DNA from: Nitrospiria bacterium
GTDB lineage: Bacteria; Nitrospirota; Nitrospiria; JACQBZ01
Length of the DNA: 64,000 bases
Assembly (NCBI GenBank): GCA_035517655.1
Contig: DATIYJ010000035.1
Location: 36,110 to 100,109 of the forward strand
Direction: 5' to 3'
In this document: in pieces, positions 42,912-51,225 of the stretch
Layout: each line of letters opens with the position of its first letter
Position numbering within the stretch: the first letter of the stretch is position 1
Program-made: the position numbers and the translations under genes
Notes under the pieces: generated by a model
Database searches by the model: none
Told to the model about the DNA's origin: nothing
The model's input: the letters and a program-made list of their open reading frames with translations, nothing else

Positions 42912-43712
42912 CTACTTTTGATGACAGGTCAGGCATAAGGCGCTGTATCGGTTTGATGTCCTCAGAAACGGGTCTCGTCCCTCGATATTCTTCTCGTCCG
43001 GATTATGCGGATCGTGACACGACGCGCATTGAACCTTGTCGTCGTCAAACGTCTGAACGCCGTTCGGAAAGGTCCGGCCTCCGTCTTCCTTCGCAATGAG
43101 CGGTTGATTGAAGGCGGAGTCTTTGCCGAAGGTCGGATACGGGATCGAAATCGGGTGGTCGTCTCGAAGGTTCCGGGTCAGATACCGGATGGTCGCGTCA
43201 TGGGCGCCGCTCAACGCGGCGTAGGCCCCGCGTTGCCTGTTATGACACTTCCCGCAAGCATCCGACCCCACGCTCCCTTCCGGACTCATGCGGTAATGCA
43301 CTCCGGAATCATACCAATCATGAAACTTCGGTTTATTCAGCACGGCGTCCACCGCCACGGATCCGTCGTGACACGAGAGGCAACCGAGGGAGATGCCGTC
43401 CGGAGCGGACGCGCTCGAATCGAAATTGGGGCTGGAGTACATTTCGTAACCCTGTGGATTCGGAAGGTGACGGTTCCAGAGGGGCGACACGGTGCCGGCG
43501 TTATGGGGCGTGTGGCAATAGATGCAGGTCTCCTCATAATCGTTGAACGATCCGCCGGTCATCGGGCCGGTCGGACTGCCGTAGCCCCTTCGGTTCAACG
43601 CGGAAAGGTCATGTCGCGATCCGATGATGGTGCCTCCCAAAGCAGACATGGCCAGGATGATCAGGCCTCCACCGACGACGACAACCGCAATAAGGTACCG
43701 AGAGGTCTTCAT
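42912..43712 (-). CDS. Pentahaem c-type cytochrome
   Basis: 266 residues; N-terminal hydrophobic segment (YLIAVVVVGGGLIILAMSAL) that may be a signal peptide or an uncleaved anchor. Five haem sites: CIYCHTPHN, CLSCHDG, CGKCHN, CASCHDPHN and C-terminal CLTCHQK. Four correspond in order to those of the tetrahaem paralogues; CGKCH is an added site in the middle. Ribosome site AGAGGGG precedes the ATG. First gene after the promoter at 43866-43894, so it heads the conduit transcript. Confidence 0.86.
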   Translation of the reverse strand: MKTSRYLIAVVVVGGGLIILAMSALGGTIIGSRHDLSALNRRGYGSPTGPMTGGSFNDYEETCIYCHTPHNAGTVSPLWNRHLPNPQGYEMYSSPNFDSSASAPDGISLGCLSCHDGSVAVDAVLNKPKFHDWYDSGVHYRMSPEGSVGSDACGKCHNRQRGAYAALSGAHDATIRYLTRNLRDDHPISIPYPTFGKDSAFNQPLIAKEDGGRTFPNGVQTFDDDKVQCASCHDPHNPDEKNIEGRDPFLRTSNRYSALCLTCHQK

Positions 43713-43865
43713 GTCCCCTCTTGATGATGAGCCAACGAAGCGCTTCTTCTGCCCTCTTTACTTAATTAAAGAACGTGTTTGAGGGATGATTCGGTCAAGG
43801 GTTTGCTCATTGATTTACCAATGTGTTAACAGGTTATGACAATGTTCTGACCCTACGAGTGTCCT

Positions 43866-43894
43866 AGGCTACAAAATTTGGCCGGAACTGTCAA
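43866..43894 (-). promoter_or_regulatory. Sigma70-like promoter for the cytochrome/conduit genes
   Basis: On the minus strand TTGACA (43894-43889), a 17-base spacer, then TAGCCT (43871-43866). The -35 is perfect and the spacing optimal; the -10 is weak (3 of 6), which suggests need for an activator or a regulated promoter. The transcript would have a leader of about 145 bases before the pentahaem cytochrome. The surrounding 277-base gap is the most AT-rich stretch of the left part of the window and holds no gene that I can see. Confidence 0.6.
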
Positions 43895-43989
43895 GCAAAA
43901 AACTGGCACAATTCTGTCGTATGTCCTTTGTTTATATAAATAAATGAATACGATCGGAGTGATGACCCGCAAAGGCCCGGATGGGAATA

Positions 43990-45054
43990 TTACTGCGGAG
44001 AATAACCTTCCAGTTTACTGATCCCCTTGAGTGTTCCAAACCATTTATATCCGAACGCGTCCATGACCGCGGCAAATACGCCGTCATCCACCAATCCTTC
44101 TTTAGACGTGAAACGGCTCCAACGGCCGCCGCTGAGCAGACTCACCCCGCCCTCGGTCGCGGCATAAAGATCGTCGGCCTTATCGATAAGAATGTCCGAG
44201 ATGAAATTACCGGACAATCCGTCCCGCGTCGTGTAGGTCGTCCAATGCTTGCCGTCGAACCGGCTCAGCCCCGCGCCCCAGGTTCCAAACCATTTATTGT
44301 TTTGAGAATCGACCGCCGCGGCCAGGATGTAATTCGGATTGTATCCCTCGGCTTCTTTTCCGGGCGTGGTGCGATGATGGAAGCTGGGGTTGGGGATTTT
44401 TTCATACGAACCGATCGTCTCAAGATCCGCGCCGACGCCGTCCTTATGCGTATAACTTACAAACCCCCGGCCGTCGTATCGTGTTACCCCGCCTTCCGTC
44501 CCCAGCCAGATCACTCCGTCATGATCCATGGCCAGGGCATAGACCCAGTCGTCGACAATCCCGTCCGCCTTGGTGTAACTCTTCCATTTTCTCCCGTCAA
44601 ACAGGCTGACCCCTTTCCAGTTCGCCACCCACATGCGCCCGCCCTGGTCGAACAGGATGTCATATACATAGGGATCCGCCAGGTCCGGAACGTTGTAATG
44701 GCGCCAGGTCTTTCCGTCAAACTCGGCCAGACCTCCGCCATGCGTTCCGACCCACTTGTTCCCTTGAGAGTCCAGTTTGACCGTCGTGACAATGTCCGAC
44801 ACAAGACCGTTCTTGCTGTCATATCGTCCCACAATTTGGTCCTGAACAAGATCGTATTTGATCAGTCCCTGCTCCGTGCCGACCCATACATCGTTTCCTT
44901 CAAACGCCATCGAAAAAACGCTGACGTTCATCTCGTAATTGGTCCAAACGGGGTGGGTTGACACAGCCGGTTTCGAAGAGGTGCAGCCCGCGATGTCGGA
45001 GAAGCTGACGGTCCAGATTAAGATAAGCGGGAGGAAGGCGCTACTTCGACTCAT
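43990..45054 (-). CDS. Reg_prop-type beta-propeller lipoprotein
   Basis: 354 residues; lipobox IAGC (Cys24). Blades such as NDVWVGTEQGLIKYD, NKWVGTHGGGLAEFDGKTWRHY, GVIWLGTEGGVTRYDGRGFVSYTHKDG and YKWFGTLKGISKLEG match the two-component-regulator propeller (Reg_prop) class. In hybrid sensor kinases this propeller is the periplasmic ligand-sensing part, but here it stands alone as a lipoprotein without transmembrane helix or kinase domain. AGGAG lies four bases before the ATG and it has its own promoter. It is separated from the cytochrome genes by the 277-base regulatory gap. Confidence 0.85.
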   Translation of the reverse strand: MSRSSAFLPLILIWTVSFSDIAGCTSSKPAVSTHPVWTNYEMNVSVFSMAFEGNDVWVGTEQGLIKYDLVQDQIVGRYDSKNGLVSDIVTTVKLDSQGNKWVGTHGGGLAEFDGKTWRHYNVPDLADPYVYDILFDQGGRMWVANWKGVSLFDGRKWKSYTKADGIVDDWVYALAMDHDGVIWLGTEGGVTRYDGRGFVSYTHKDGVGADLETIGSYEKIPNPSFHHRTTPGKEAEGYNPNYILAAAVDSQNNKWFGTWGAGLSRFDGKHWTTYTTRDGLSGNFISDILIDKADDLYAATEGGVSLLSGGRWSRFTSKEGLVDDGVFAAVMDAFGYKWFGTLKGISKLEGYSPQ

Positions 45055-45078
45055 GTGGCTCCTAACTGAAGCCTTATG

Positions 45079-45107
45079 ATTCTACGCGCGGGAAACAAAC
45101 GAGTCAA
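45079..45107 (-). promoter_or_regulatory. Sigma70 promoter for the Reg_prop lipoprotein gene
   Basis: Minus strand TTGACT (45107-45102), 17-base spacer, TAGAAT (45084-45079): each box matches five of six consensus bases. Transcription would start about 17 bases before the ATG at 45054. It is back to back with the plus-strand promoter at 45117-45145, the two -35 boxes being nine bases apart. Confidence 0.7.
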
Positions 45108-45116
45108 GGCCGTTTC

Positions 45117-45145
45117 TTGACAAACCTCGCTCTCTTACTTAAGAT
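45117..45145 (+). promoter_or_regulatory. Sigma70 promoter for the UbiA-family gene
   Basis: TTGACA (45117-45122), a 17-base spacer and TAAGAT (45140-45145). The TTG of the -35 box opens a reading frame in phase with the UbiA-like gene, but as it belongs to the promoter the true start must be downstream, at the ATG at 45171 with GGAG seven bases before it. Confidence 0.65.
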
Positions 45146-45170
45146 GAAAAAACAATTCCGGAGTCCTTCG

Positions 45171-46073
45171 ATGACCGTTCATCCGTCCGAACAGGTTATC
45201 CCGGCCGTCAAAAAGCCGGCTTCGTTGACCGTCGCATTGTGGACCGGACTCCGTCCATTGGACTGGATCAAAAACCTTTTTGTTCTGGCGCCTCTCCTTT
45301 TTTCCGGTCACCTTTTTACCGCCGAGTTGGTTTCAAAAACATTGTTGGGCTTCATTCTTTTCTGTATCCTCTCCAGCGGGGCCTACCTGTTCAATGACGT
45401 CATGGACCGCAAGGAGGATCAATACCATCCGGGAAAAGTGCTTCGCCCTATCGCTGCGGGTCAGCTGCCGGCGGCCTTGGCCGGCGTGGTCGCCTTTGGA
45501 CTGATTTTGACCGGCTTGATCGGGGCCTTTGTGCTGGATGTCCGCTTCGGGATGATCGCCGCCGTTTTCAGTCTCCTGCACCTGGCCTATTCCTTCGGTC
45601 TCAAAGATTGGGTGATCGTCGATGTCCTTCTCATCGCCGCGGGATTTGTCCTGAGGGTTTTGGGCGGGGCGGCGCTGGTTGCCGTCGTCCCATCGGCCTG
45701 GATCATCCTGTGCACCATGCTGCTCTCCTTATTTTTAGGATTTTCCAAGCGACGACACGAGTTGGTTCTTTTGGGTGACCAGGCGGTTGCCCATCGGAAA
45801 GTGCTCCGGCAGTATTCCGTGACTTTCTTGGACCAGATGATCGGCGCGGTCTTGGCCGCAACCGTCGTATCCTATGCGTTGTACACGATTAACAACGGCC
45901 CGCTCCAAATCTATTCGGTCTTCTTTGTCTTATACGGAATGTTTCGCTATCTTTACTTGATTCATCACCGGGGCCACGGCGGCCATGCAGCCGAGTCTTT
46001 CTTGACCGATCGCCCGCTGCTGGCCACCGTGGTGGGGTGGACCCTGTTCATGTTATGGGACATCTACGGGTGA
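45171..46073 (+). CDS. UbiA-family prenyltransferase, likely decaprenyl-phosphate phosphoribosyltransferase type
   Basis: 300 residues, about eight or nine membrane segments. The Asp-rich motif NDVMDRKED at residues 75-83 followed by HPGKVLRPIAAG, and the later YSFGLKDW and SKRRHEL segments, are the pattern of the UbiA subfamily that transfers phosphoribose from PRPP to polyprenyl phosphate (first step to polyprenyl-phosphoryl arabinose). The usual partner oxidoreductase/epimerase pair is not identified in the window, though epimerase-like genes lie downstream. Start chosen at 45171 for its ribosome site and because upstream sequence is promoter. First gene of the plus-strand polysaccharide region. 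Confidence 0.82.
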   Translation: MTVHPSEQVIPAVKKPASLTVALWTGLRPLDWIKNLFVLAPLLFSGHLFTAELVSKTLLGFILFCILSSGAYLFNDVMDRKEDQYHPGKVLRPIAAGQLPAALAGVVAFGLILTGLIGAFVLDVRFGMIAAVFSLLHLAYSFGLKDWVIVDVLLIAAGFVLRVLGGAALVAVVPSAWIILCTMLLSLFLGFSKRRHELVLLGDQAVAHRKVLRQYSVTFLDQMIGAVLAATVVSYALYTINNGPLQIYSVFFVLYGMFRYLYLIHHRGHGGHAAESFLTDRPLLATVVGWTLFMLWDIYG

Positions 46074-46115
46074 CTGCCATCGAGACCGCTGGTGTCTTGA
46101 TTCTTTCGGGACATC

Positions 46116-46143
46116 TTGACAAATATTTTTTTTGCGATATTAT
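46116..46143 (+). promoter_or_regulatory. Sigma70 promoter of the winged-helix regulator gene
   Basis: TTGACA (46116-46121), 16-base AT-rich spacer, TATTAT (46138-46143; five of six). The predicted start point, about 46150, is only a few bases before the ATG at 46153, so the message would be nearly leaderless unless a later start is used. Confidence 0.65.
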
Positions 46144-46162
46144 GTTCATATAATGAACATAA
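46140..46162. promoter_or_regulatory. Perfect 23-bp palindromic operator over promoter and start codon
   Basis: Left arm TTATGTTCAT, three-base centre ATA, right arm ATGAACATAA: ten of ten positions pair. It covers the end of the -10 box, the probable transcription start and the ATG of a winged-helix regulator gene. Such placement is typical of autorepression by a dimeric MarR/winged-helix protein. Confidence 0.65.
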
Positions 46163-46785
46163 CTTCTTTATCTACAGAAATACCCGATAAGGACAAGGAT
46201 TTGCTCAATCGCGAGTCCCTGCATACCCTCCAGATCCTGGATGAGGTCGCCACCGGCAAACCCCTGACCCAACGCGATCTGAGCAACAAACTCGGGATCG
46301 CCCTGGGAATGACGAACAATTACCTGAAGCGTTTGGCGCGGGAAGGCTACATTCAGATTATTCAAGCCGAACGAAAACGCCTTCACTATCTCCTGACCCC
46401 GAAAGGCATCGCGGAGAAAAGCGCGCTGACCTACCGTTACATCAAACGATCCTATCAATTTTTTACCGACGCCCGCCGAAAACTGGAGGTGTTTTTTCTC
46501 GACCTGGAAAAAGCCGGCGTCCGCTCGATCGTGCTTTACAAGGCCACCGTGATCGCCGAGATCGCGGTGTTGGTGCTGCAGGACCGTTCGATTCAACTTC
46601 TCACGATCGTCGACGACGCGACGGCCGGTACAACATTTTTAGGATATGGAATCGATCCGGTCAAGTCGCTGGCCGATCTGAAATTCGACCGTGTGCTGGT
46701 GACCACCGAAGAACCGACTGAAAAAGTTGCGGACCATCTGGCCGTCTACGGGGTAAAAAGGGACCGGGTTTGTTCACTATACTAA
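46153..46785 (+). CDS. Winged-helix transcriptional regulator with C-terminal Rossmann-like sensing domain
   Basis: 210 residues from the ATG at 46153. A TTG at 46201 with AAGGA seven bases upstream is an alternative that would give a normal leader. Residues about 24-85 form a MarR-like winged helix (LTQRDLSNKLGIALGMTNNYLKRL recognition part, then the wing GYIQIIQAERKRLHYLLTPKG). The C-terminal part (VRSIVLYKATVIAEIAVLVLQ, IVDDATAGTTFLGYGI, DRVLVTTEEPTEKV) resembles a nucleotide or sugar-nucleotide binding domain. Proteins of this layout often open polysaccharide clusters. Probably represses itself and the downstream cluster through the palindrome at its start. Confidence 0.8.
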   Translation: MNITSLSTEIPDKDKDLLNRESLHTLQILDEVATGKPLTQRDLSNKLGIALGMTNNYLKRLAREGYIQIIQAERKRLHYLLTPKGIAEKSALTYRYIKRSYQFFTDARRKLEVFFLDLEKAGVRSIVLYKATVIAEIAVLVLQDRSIQLLTIVDDATAGTTFLGYGIDPVKSLADLKFDRVLVTTEEPTEKVADHLAVYGVKRDRVCSLY

Positions 46786-46806
46786 TGCATCGGGACCTTC
46801 GCAAAT

Positions 46807-48204
46807 ATGCATAATCGGGATTCAGGCCGGATAGGGCCTCGCGGCGGGATGAATCCGATGTGGGTTTCATATCTCCCCCAAAAAATCCGATCCAGGCTGG
46901 AAGGCCGGAACACCCTTCAAAAGGTGGCGTCCAACACCGGCTGGCTTCTGGCCGACAAGGTGCTCCGGATGGGTGTCGGTCTGGTGGTCATGGCCTGGGT
47001 GGCCCGTTACCTGGGTCCGGACCGATTCGGAATTTATAATTACGCCGTCGCGTTCGTTGCCCTGTTCTCCGCCGTTTCCGCCTTGGGGCTGGATCCGATC
47101 GTTGTCCGGGACATCCTCCGTGATCCCGAGCACACCGATGAAACGCTCGGAACCGCTTTCCTTCTCAAATTGATGGGGGGCACGTCGGCCTTCCTGATTT
47201 CGGTCTGCACGATGACCTGGTTGCGGCCGACGGACAGCTTGACCCGCTGGCTGGTGGGCCTTATCGCCGCCGGCTTGATCGTCCAGGCTTTTGACTCGAT
47301 TGATTTTTGGTTCCAATCGCAAATTCAGTCCAAATATACGGTTTATGCCAAGAGCGCCGCCTTCTTCTTGGCCAATATCGGCAAAATCGTTCTGGTCATG
47401 TTAAAGGCGCCGTTGATCGCTTTTGCGTGTGTCGGTCTTGCCGAGATCGCCATTGGAGCGACAGGGCTGATCGCGGTAAACGCGTGGCGGGGGCGCACAC
47501 TCAAAAATTGGCGTTGGAATGCGGCCAGAGCGCGGCAGCTTCTTAGAGACGGTTGGCCGCTCAGCGTGTCGGGCATCGTGATCCTGATCTACATGCGGAT
47601 TGATCAAGTGATGCTGGGAGAACTGGCCACCAACCGGGATGTGGGGAATTTCTCCGCGGCGGTTCAACTGGTCGAGGCTTGGTACTTTATTCCCATGATC
47701 ATCTCCACGTCTCTGTTCCCGGTGATCGTCGAGTCCAAGAAGCTGGACAAGACCGTTTATGAAGCACGGATTCAAAGACTGTACGATCTGATGATCTGGA
47801 TCGCCATTGGGCTGGCTTTGTTGGTTTCGATTTTATCGCGCCCGGTTGTCTCGATTCTGTTCGGTCCCGAATATGGCGGCGCGGCGCCGGTTCTTTCACT
47901 GCAAGCCTGGATGGCCGCCGCGGTTTTTTTTGGTGTCGCGAGACAGCAGTGGCTGACCTCCGAAGGTCATTTAAAAGACGGCATGCTTTTTGAAATCGCG
48001 GCTGTTCTTTTAAATGTCGGATGCAATATGATTTTGATCCCCGCCTACGGAGCGATCGGGGCCGCGTCGGCCTCTCTGATCACCGCTTACGGCGCCAACC
48101 TTCTCGTAGCCGTCTACTCCAGGCCGATCCGGCGCAGTGTCAAGATGTACCTCGTCAGTCTTACACTTCCCATGCGGTTTATAAAGAGATTATGTGCGGC
48201 ATAG
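46807..48204 (+). CDS. Wzx-type polysaccharide flippase (oligosaccharide translocase)
   Basis: Up to 465 residues; the ATG at 46849 is an alternative start closer to the conserved region. About 12-14 membrane helices, opening with VASNTGWLLADKVLRMGVGLVVMAWVARYLGP-type sequence characteristic of MATE-like Wzx/RfbX transporters. It would flip lipid-linked repeat units across the inner membrane for Wzy-dependent assembly. No Wzy polymerase is recognised inside the window. Its end overlaps the AsnB start by 13 bases. Confidence 0.85.
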   Translation: MHNRDSGRIGPRGGMNPMWVSYLPQKIRSRLEGRNTLQKVASNTGWLLADKVLRMGVGLVVMAWVARYLGPDRFGIYNYAVAFVALFSAVSALGLDPIVVRDILRDPEHTDETLGTAFLLKLMGGTSAFLISVCTMTWLRPTDSLTRWLVGLIAAGLIVQAFDSIDFWFQSQIQSKYTVYAKSAAFFLANIGKIVLVMLKAPLIAFACVGLAEIAIGATGLIAVNAWRGRTLKNWRWNAARARQLLRDGWPLSVSGIVILIYMRIDQVMLGELATNRDVGNFSAAVQLVEAWYFIPMIISTSLFPVIVESKKLDKTVYEARIQRLYDLMIWIAIGLALLVSILSRPVVSILFGPEYGGAAPVLSLQAWMAAAVFFGVARQQWLTSEGHLKDGMLFEIAAVLLNVGCNMILIPAYGAIGAASASLITAYGANLLVAVYSRPIRRSVKMYLVSLTLPMRFIKRLCAA

Positions 48205-50093
48205 CCGGGATATACAACGTCGACAACAAGCCCGTGTCGAATGAGGCGATCAGAAAAATGACGGAGGTCATCCGCCACCGGGGTCCGGACGGCTCCGGTA
48301 TTTATAGGGACGGAAACGTCGGGCTGGGACACCGGAGACTCTCCATTCTCGATCTTTCCGATAACGGCGTCCAGCCCCTGACTTACGGGGACGGAAAATA
48401 TTGGATCGTCTTCAACGGAGAGATCTACAACTTTCTGGAGATCCGGCGAGACCTGACGGCCAAAGGCCATCGCTTTCGTTCCGAAACGGACACGGAAGTC
48501 TTGGTCGCCGCCTACGCGCAGTGGGGAGCGGACTGCCTCACGAAATTCAATGGGATGTGGGCCTTTGCAATCTATGACCGAACGGAGCGGGTCTTGTTTC
48601 TTTCAAGAGACCGATTCGGCATCAAGCCCCTTTATTATGCGTTCGACGGAAAATGCTTTCTTTTCGGCTCCGAAATGAAAGCGCTTCTGGCGTTTCCGGA
48701 TCGGGGCCGCGAGGTGAGCGGCCCAAACATTCGTGCGGAGCTCCAGGATCCCTTCAGTCTGGAAGGAGGAGAGGAAACCCTTTGGAAGGGGATCAAGCGC
48801 CTCGAGCCCGGCCACAGTCTCATCGTCAAGCCGACGGGCGTCCGAAAATTGAACTGGTGGTCCACCCGCGACCATCTGAGACCGGTGCCCTCCACGCTGG
48901 AAGAACAGGCCGAGGAGTTCCGGTCGCTTTTTCTGGACGCGGTGCGACTGCGAATGCGCAGCGACGTTCCCATTGCCACCTGCCTCAGCGGGGGACTAGA
49001 CTCCAGTTCGGTCGCGTGCGCCATGTCGAAGATTTTTTCGGAATCGAGCGTGGGACTCGAGAGAACGCCGGGGGATTGGCAGAGGGCGTTTGTACACATT
49101 TTTCCGGAAACCCCCCTCGATGAAAAGTCCTATGCCGATGAAATCGCCCGGCACGCCGGAATCAAACCCGTTTATATTGAGACGAAACCGGAAGAGTACC
49201 TTCAAAGCCTGGAAAAGGTTGTCTACCATTCGGAGGACCTTTACGGAGGCCTGCTCACGCCGGCGTATAACGTCTACAAGGCGGCCCGTGAGCACGCGGT
49301 GAAAGTGACTTTGGATGGTCACGGCGCCGATGAAATGATGGCGGGTTACAACCACTATGTCGGTTATGCCATGGCCGACGCGTTTCGAACGCGCAGGCTC
49401 CGACGGTATCTTCGACTCATTTCGATGCAGCTGGGCATGATCCGCGGCTCACAGAACCCCGTGATCCCCGCGGTTCTCGGCTCGATCTACCGGTCGAGCC
49501 CCTTCTTACAAAGGCTATATCCAAAGCACGTTCGGAACAATACGGTCGCGGGCCGCCGACGCGAAGGCGAATCCGAACACCCAACGCCGTTCCACGAAAC
49601 GCTTCGGCGCAACTTATATTTCGATTTTCATAAAACGATTCTCCCGGCGATCCTGCGCAACTTCGACCGAATGAGCATGGCCCACGGTGTCGAGGTACGA
49701 ATGCCGTTCATGGACTGGAGACTGGTCACGTATGTTTTTTCACTGCCTTCGGAAAGCCTTATCGGCCGGGGCCACGCCAAGCTGATCCTGAAATGGGCGA
49801 TGGGCGGGATTCTGCCGGAATCCATCCGCTGGCGAAAACGCAAAATCGGGTTCAACGCTCCGATGGTCGATCTCTTTCGCGGCCCCTTGCGGTCCTGGAT
49901 CGAGGACATGATCAGCAGCGAAGATTTTCTTCATTCCGAATTCTTCGAGGGGACAAAAATACGGAGCGAGTTTCAACGGAAATCAAAACAGGGAATGACG
50001 TGGGACGACGCCTATCGACTATGGCCTTTTATCAATCTCGCTCTGTGGACCCGGCTCTTTTTAAAGGGTCCGATGATCCCGGCGGGGACGTAA
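48192..50093 (+). CDS. asnB: Asparagine synthase (glutamine-hydrolysing) family amidotransferase
   Basis: 633 residues from ATG-TGC at 48192, which exposes the catalytic Cys2 after Met removal. N-terminal class II glutaminase domain (CGIAGIYN, RHRGPDGSG, FNGEIYN, ETDTEVL), then the synthetase domain with the pyrophosphatase loop LSGGLDSSS at about 265-273. Members inside polysaccharide clusters often amidate sugar carboxylates or peptide substituents rather than free aspartate, so the assignment to asparagine synthesis is by family only. The open frame upstream of 48192 overlaps the flippase and is not coding. Confidence 0.88.
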   Translation: MCGIAGIYNVDNKPVSNEAIRKMTEVIRHRGPDGSGIYRDGNVGLGHRRLSILDLSDNGVQPLTYGDGKYWIVFNGEIYNFLEIRRDLTAKGHRFRSETDTEVLVAAYAQWGADCLTKFNGMWAFAIYDRTERVLFLSRDRFGIKPLYYAFDGKCFLFGSEMKALLAFPDRGREVSGPNIRAELQDPFSLEGGEETLWKGIKRLEPGHSLIVKPTGVRKLNWWSTRDHLRPVPSTLEEQAEEFRSLFLDAVRLRMRSDVPIATCLSGGLDSSSVACAMSKIFSESSVGLERTPGDWQRAFVHIFPETPLDEKSYADEIARHAGIKPVYIETKPEEYLQSLEKVVYHSEDLYGGLLTPAYNVYKAAREHAVKVTLDGHGADEMMAGYNHYVGYAMADAFRTRRLRRYLRLISMQLGMIRGSQNPVIPAVLGSIYRSSPFLQRLYPKHVRNNTVAGRRREGESEHPTPFHETLRRNLYFDFHKTILPAILRNFDRMSMAHGVEVRMPFMDWRLVTYVFSLPSESLIGRGHAKLILKWAMGGILPESIRWRKRKIGFNAPMVDLFRGPLRSWIEDMISSEDFLHSEFFEGTKIRSEFQRKSKQGMTWDDAYRLWPFINLALWTRLFLKGPMIPAGT

Positions 50094-50118
50094 CACAACG
50101 ACAGGCGAAACGGATTCG

Positions 50119-51162
50119 ATGAAGCCAAAACGAAAAGTGGCCGTGTTGGGCGCCGGAAAGTGGGGAGCGAACCTGATTCGGAATGTCTCCTTCAATGACG
50201 AAATCGAATTTACGGGGATCTGCGATTCGGATCCGGAGACCTTAAAAAAAATTTCGGGGCACTATCCGCATGTTCCCGCGTTTGACACCTATGAACGGAT
50301 GCTGGAGGCCGGCCCGGATGCCGTCATCATTGCGACCCCGGCAAGGCGGCATTACGAACACGCCCGGAAGGCGTTGCTGGCGGGGCGGCACGTCCTTATT
50401 GAAAAACCCATGGCCGCAACACCCGCGGAAGCGCGCGAGCTCGCGGCGCTGGCGCAAGAAAAATCGGTCGTTCTGATGGTCGGCCATACGTTTCTCTATA
50501 ACAACATCGTCCATGAAATCAAGCGCCGGCTGGACGGACGCGAGCTGGGCGATGTGTATTACGTGTATTCCCGGCGACTGAACCTCGGCCACGTGAGACA
50601 GGACGTGGACGTGATGTGGAATCTCGCGCCCCATGATATCTCCATCATCAATTACCTGCTTTCCTCGCGACCTCAAAAGGTTTCGGCCCAAGGATTGAGT
50701 TTCATCCAAAAACAAAAGAATATTTCCGATGTGGCCTTCTGCAAGATGGATTACCCCGACGGCCGCAGCGCCCATCTTCACCTGTCCTGGATCGACCCGC
50801 AAAAGGTTCGTCAGCTGGTCATTGTCGGATCGGAGAAGATGCTGGTATATGACGACACCGATCCCGACAAACATATTCAAATTTACGACAAGTCGGTTGA
50901 AAAAAAATTCACGGCGGACGTATCCGACTTCGCCGATTTCAGTACGAGGATCCGGGCCGGCGATCTCGTCATTCCCAACATTCGGCTCACAGAGCCGTTG
51001 AGCGTAGAAATCTCCCACTTCGTGGAGTGCACCCGGAATGGAACACGGCCCAGGACAGACAGCCAAAACGGGCTTGAGGTGGTTTGCGTCCTTCAAGCGC
51101 TGAGCGACTCGCTGGCCGACGGCGGATCGGTCGCCGAGGTCAACTATCTCTCCGCATCCTGA
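50119..51162 (+). CDS. Gfo/Idh/MocA-family NAD(P)-dependent sugar oxidoreductase
   Basis: 347 residues. Rossmann motif GAGKWG at residues 11-16 and the family's catalytic EKP at 95-97 (HVLIEKPMA), with APHDISIINYL in the substrate domain. These enzymes oxidise or reduce nucleotide-sugars; with the DegT aminotransferase and hexapeptide acyltransferase of this cluster it could belong to a 3-amino- or 2,3-diamino-sugar route, as in Wlb-type pathways. That pathway assignment is inference. Confidence 0.85.
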   Translation: MKPKRKVAVLGAGKWGANLIRNVSFNDEIEFTGICDSDPETLKKISGHYPHVPAFDTYERMLEAGPDAVIIATPARRHYEHARKALLAGRHVLIEKPMAATPAEARELAALAQEKSVVLMVGHTFLYNNIVHEIKRRLDGRELGDVYYVYSRRLNLGHVRQDVDVMWNLAPHDISIINYLLSSRPQKVSAQGLSFIQKQKNISDVAFCKMDYPDGRSAHLHLSWIDPQKVRQLVIVGSEKMLVYDDTDPDKHIQIYDKSVEKKFTADVSDFADFSTRIRAGDLVIPNIRLTEPLSVEISHFVECTRNGTRPRTDSQNGLEVVCVLQALSDSLADGGSVAEVNYLSAS

Positions 51163-51225
51163 GCGCAGATCCGTCCACGCGGCTCCATGGTGCTTGAAAG
51201 GGCGTGTTTTGAGGACCCGTAAGAG

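Noticed and set aside
43896..43925. Possible sigma54 site (CTGGCAC) on the plus strand
   Set aside because: The TTGC element with its GC at the right distance is absent, and the gene it would face lies on the other strand.
48021..48191. N-terminal extension of the AsnB-like protein
   Set aside because: This part overlaps the flippase gene in another frame, and the class II amidotransferase must begin with Met-Cys, as found at 48192.
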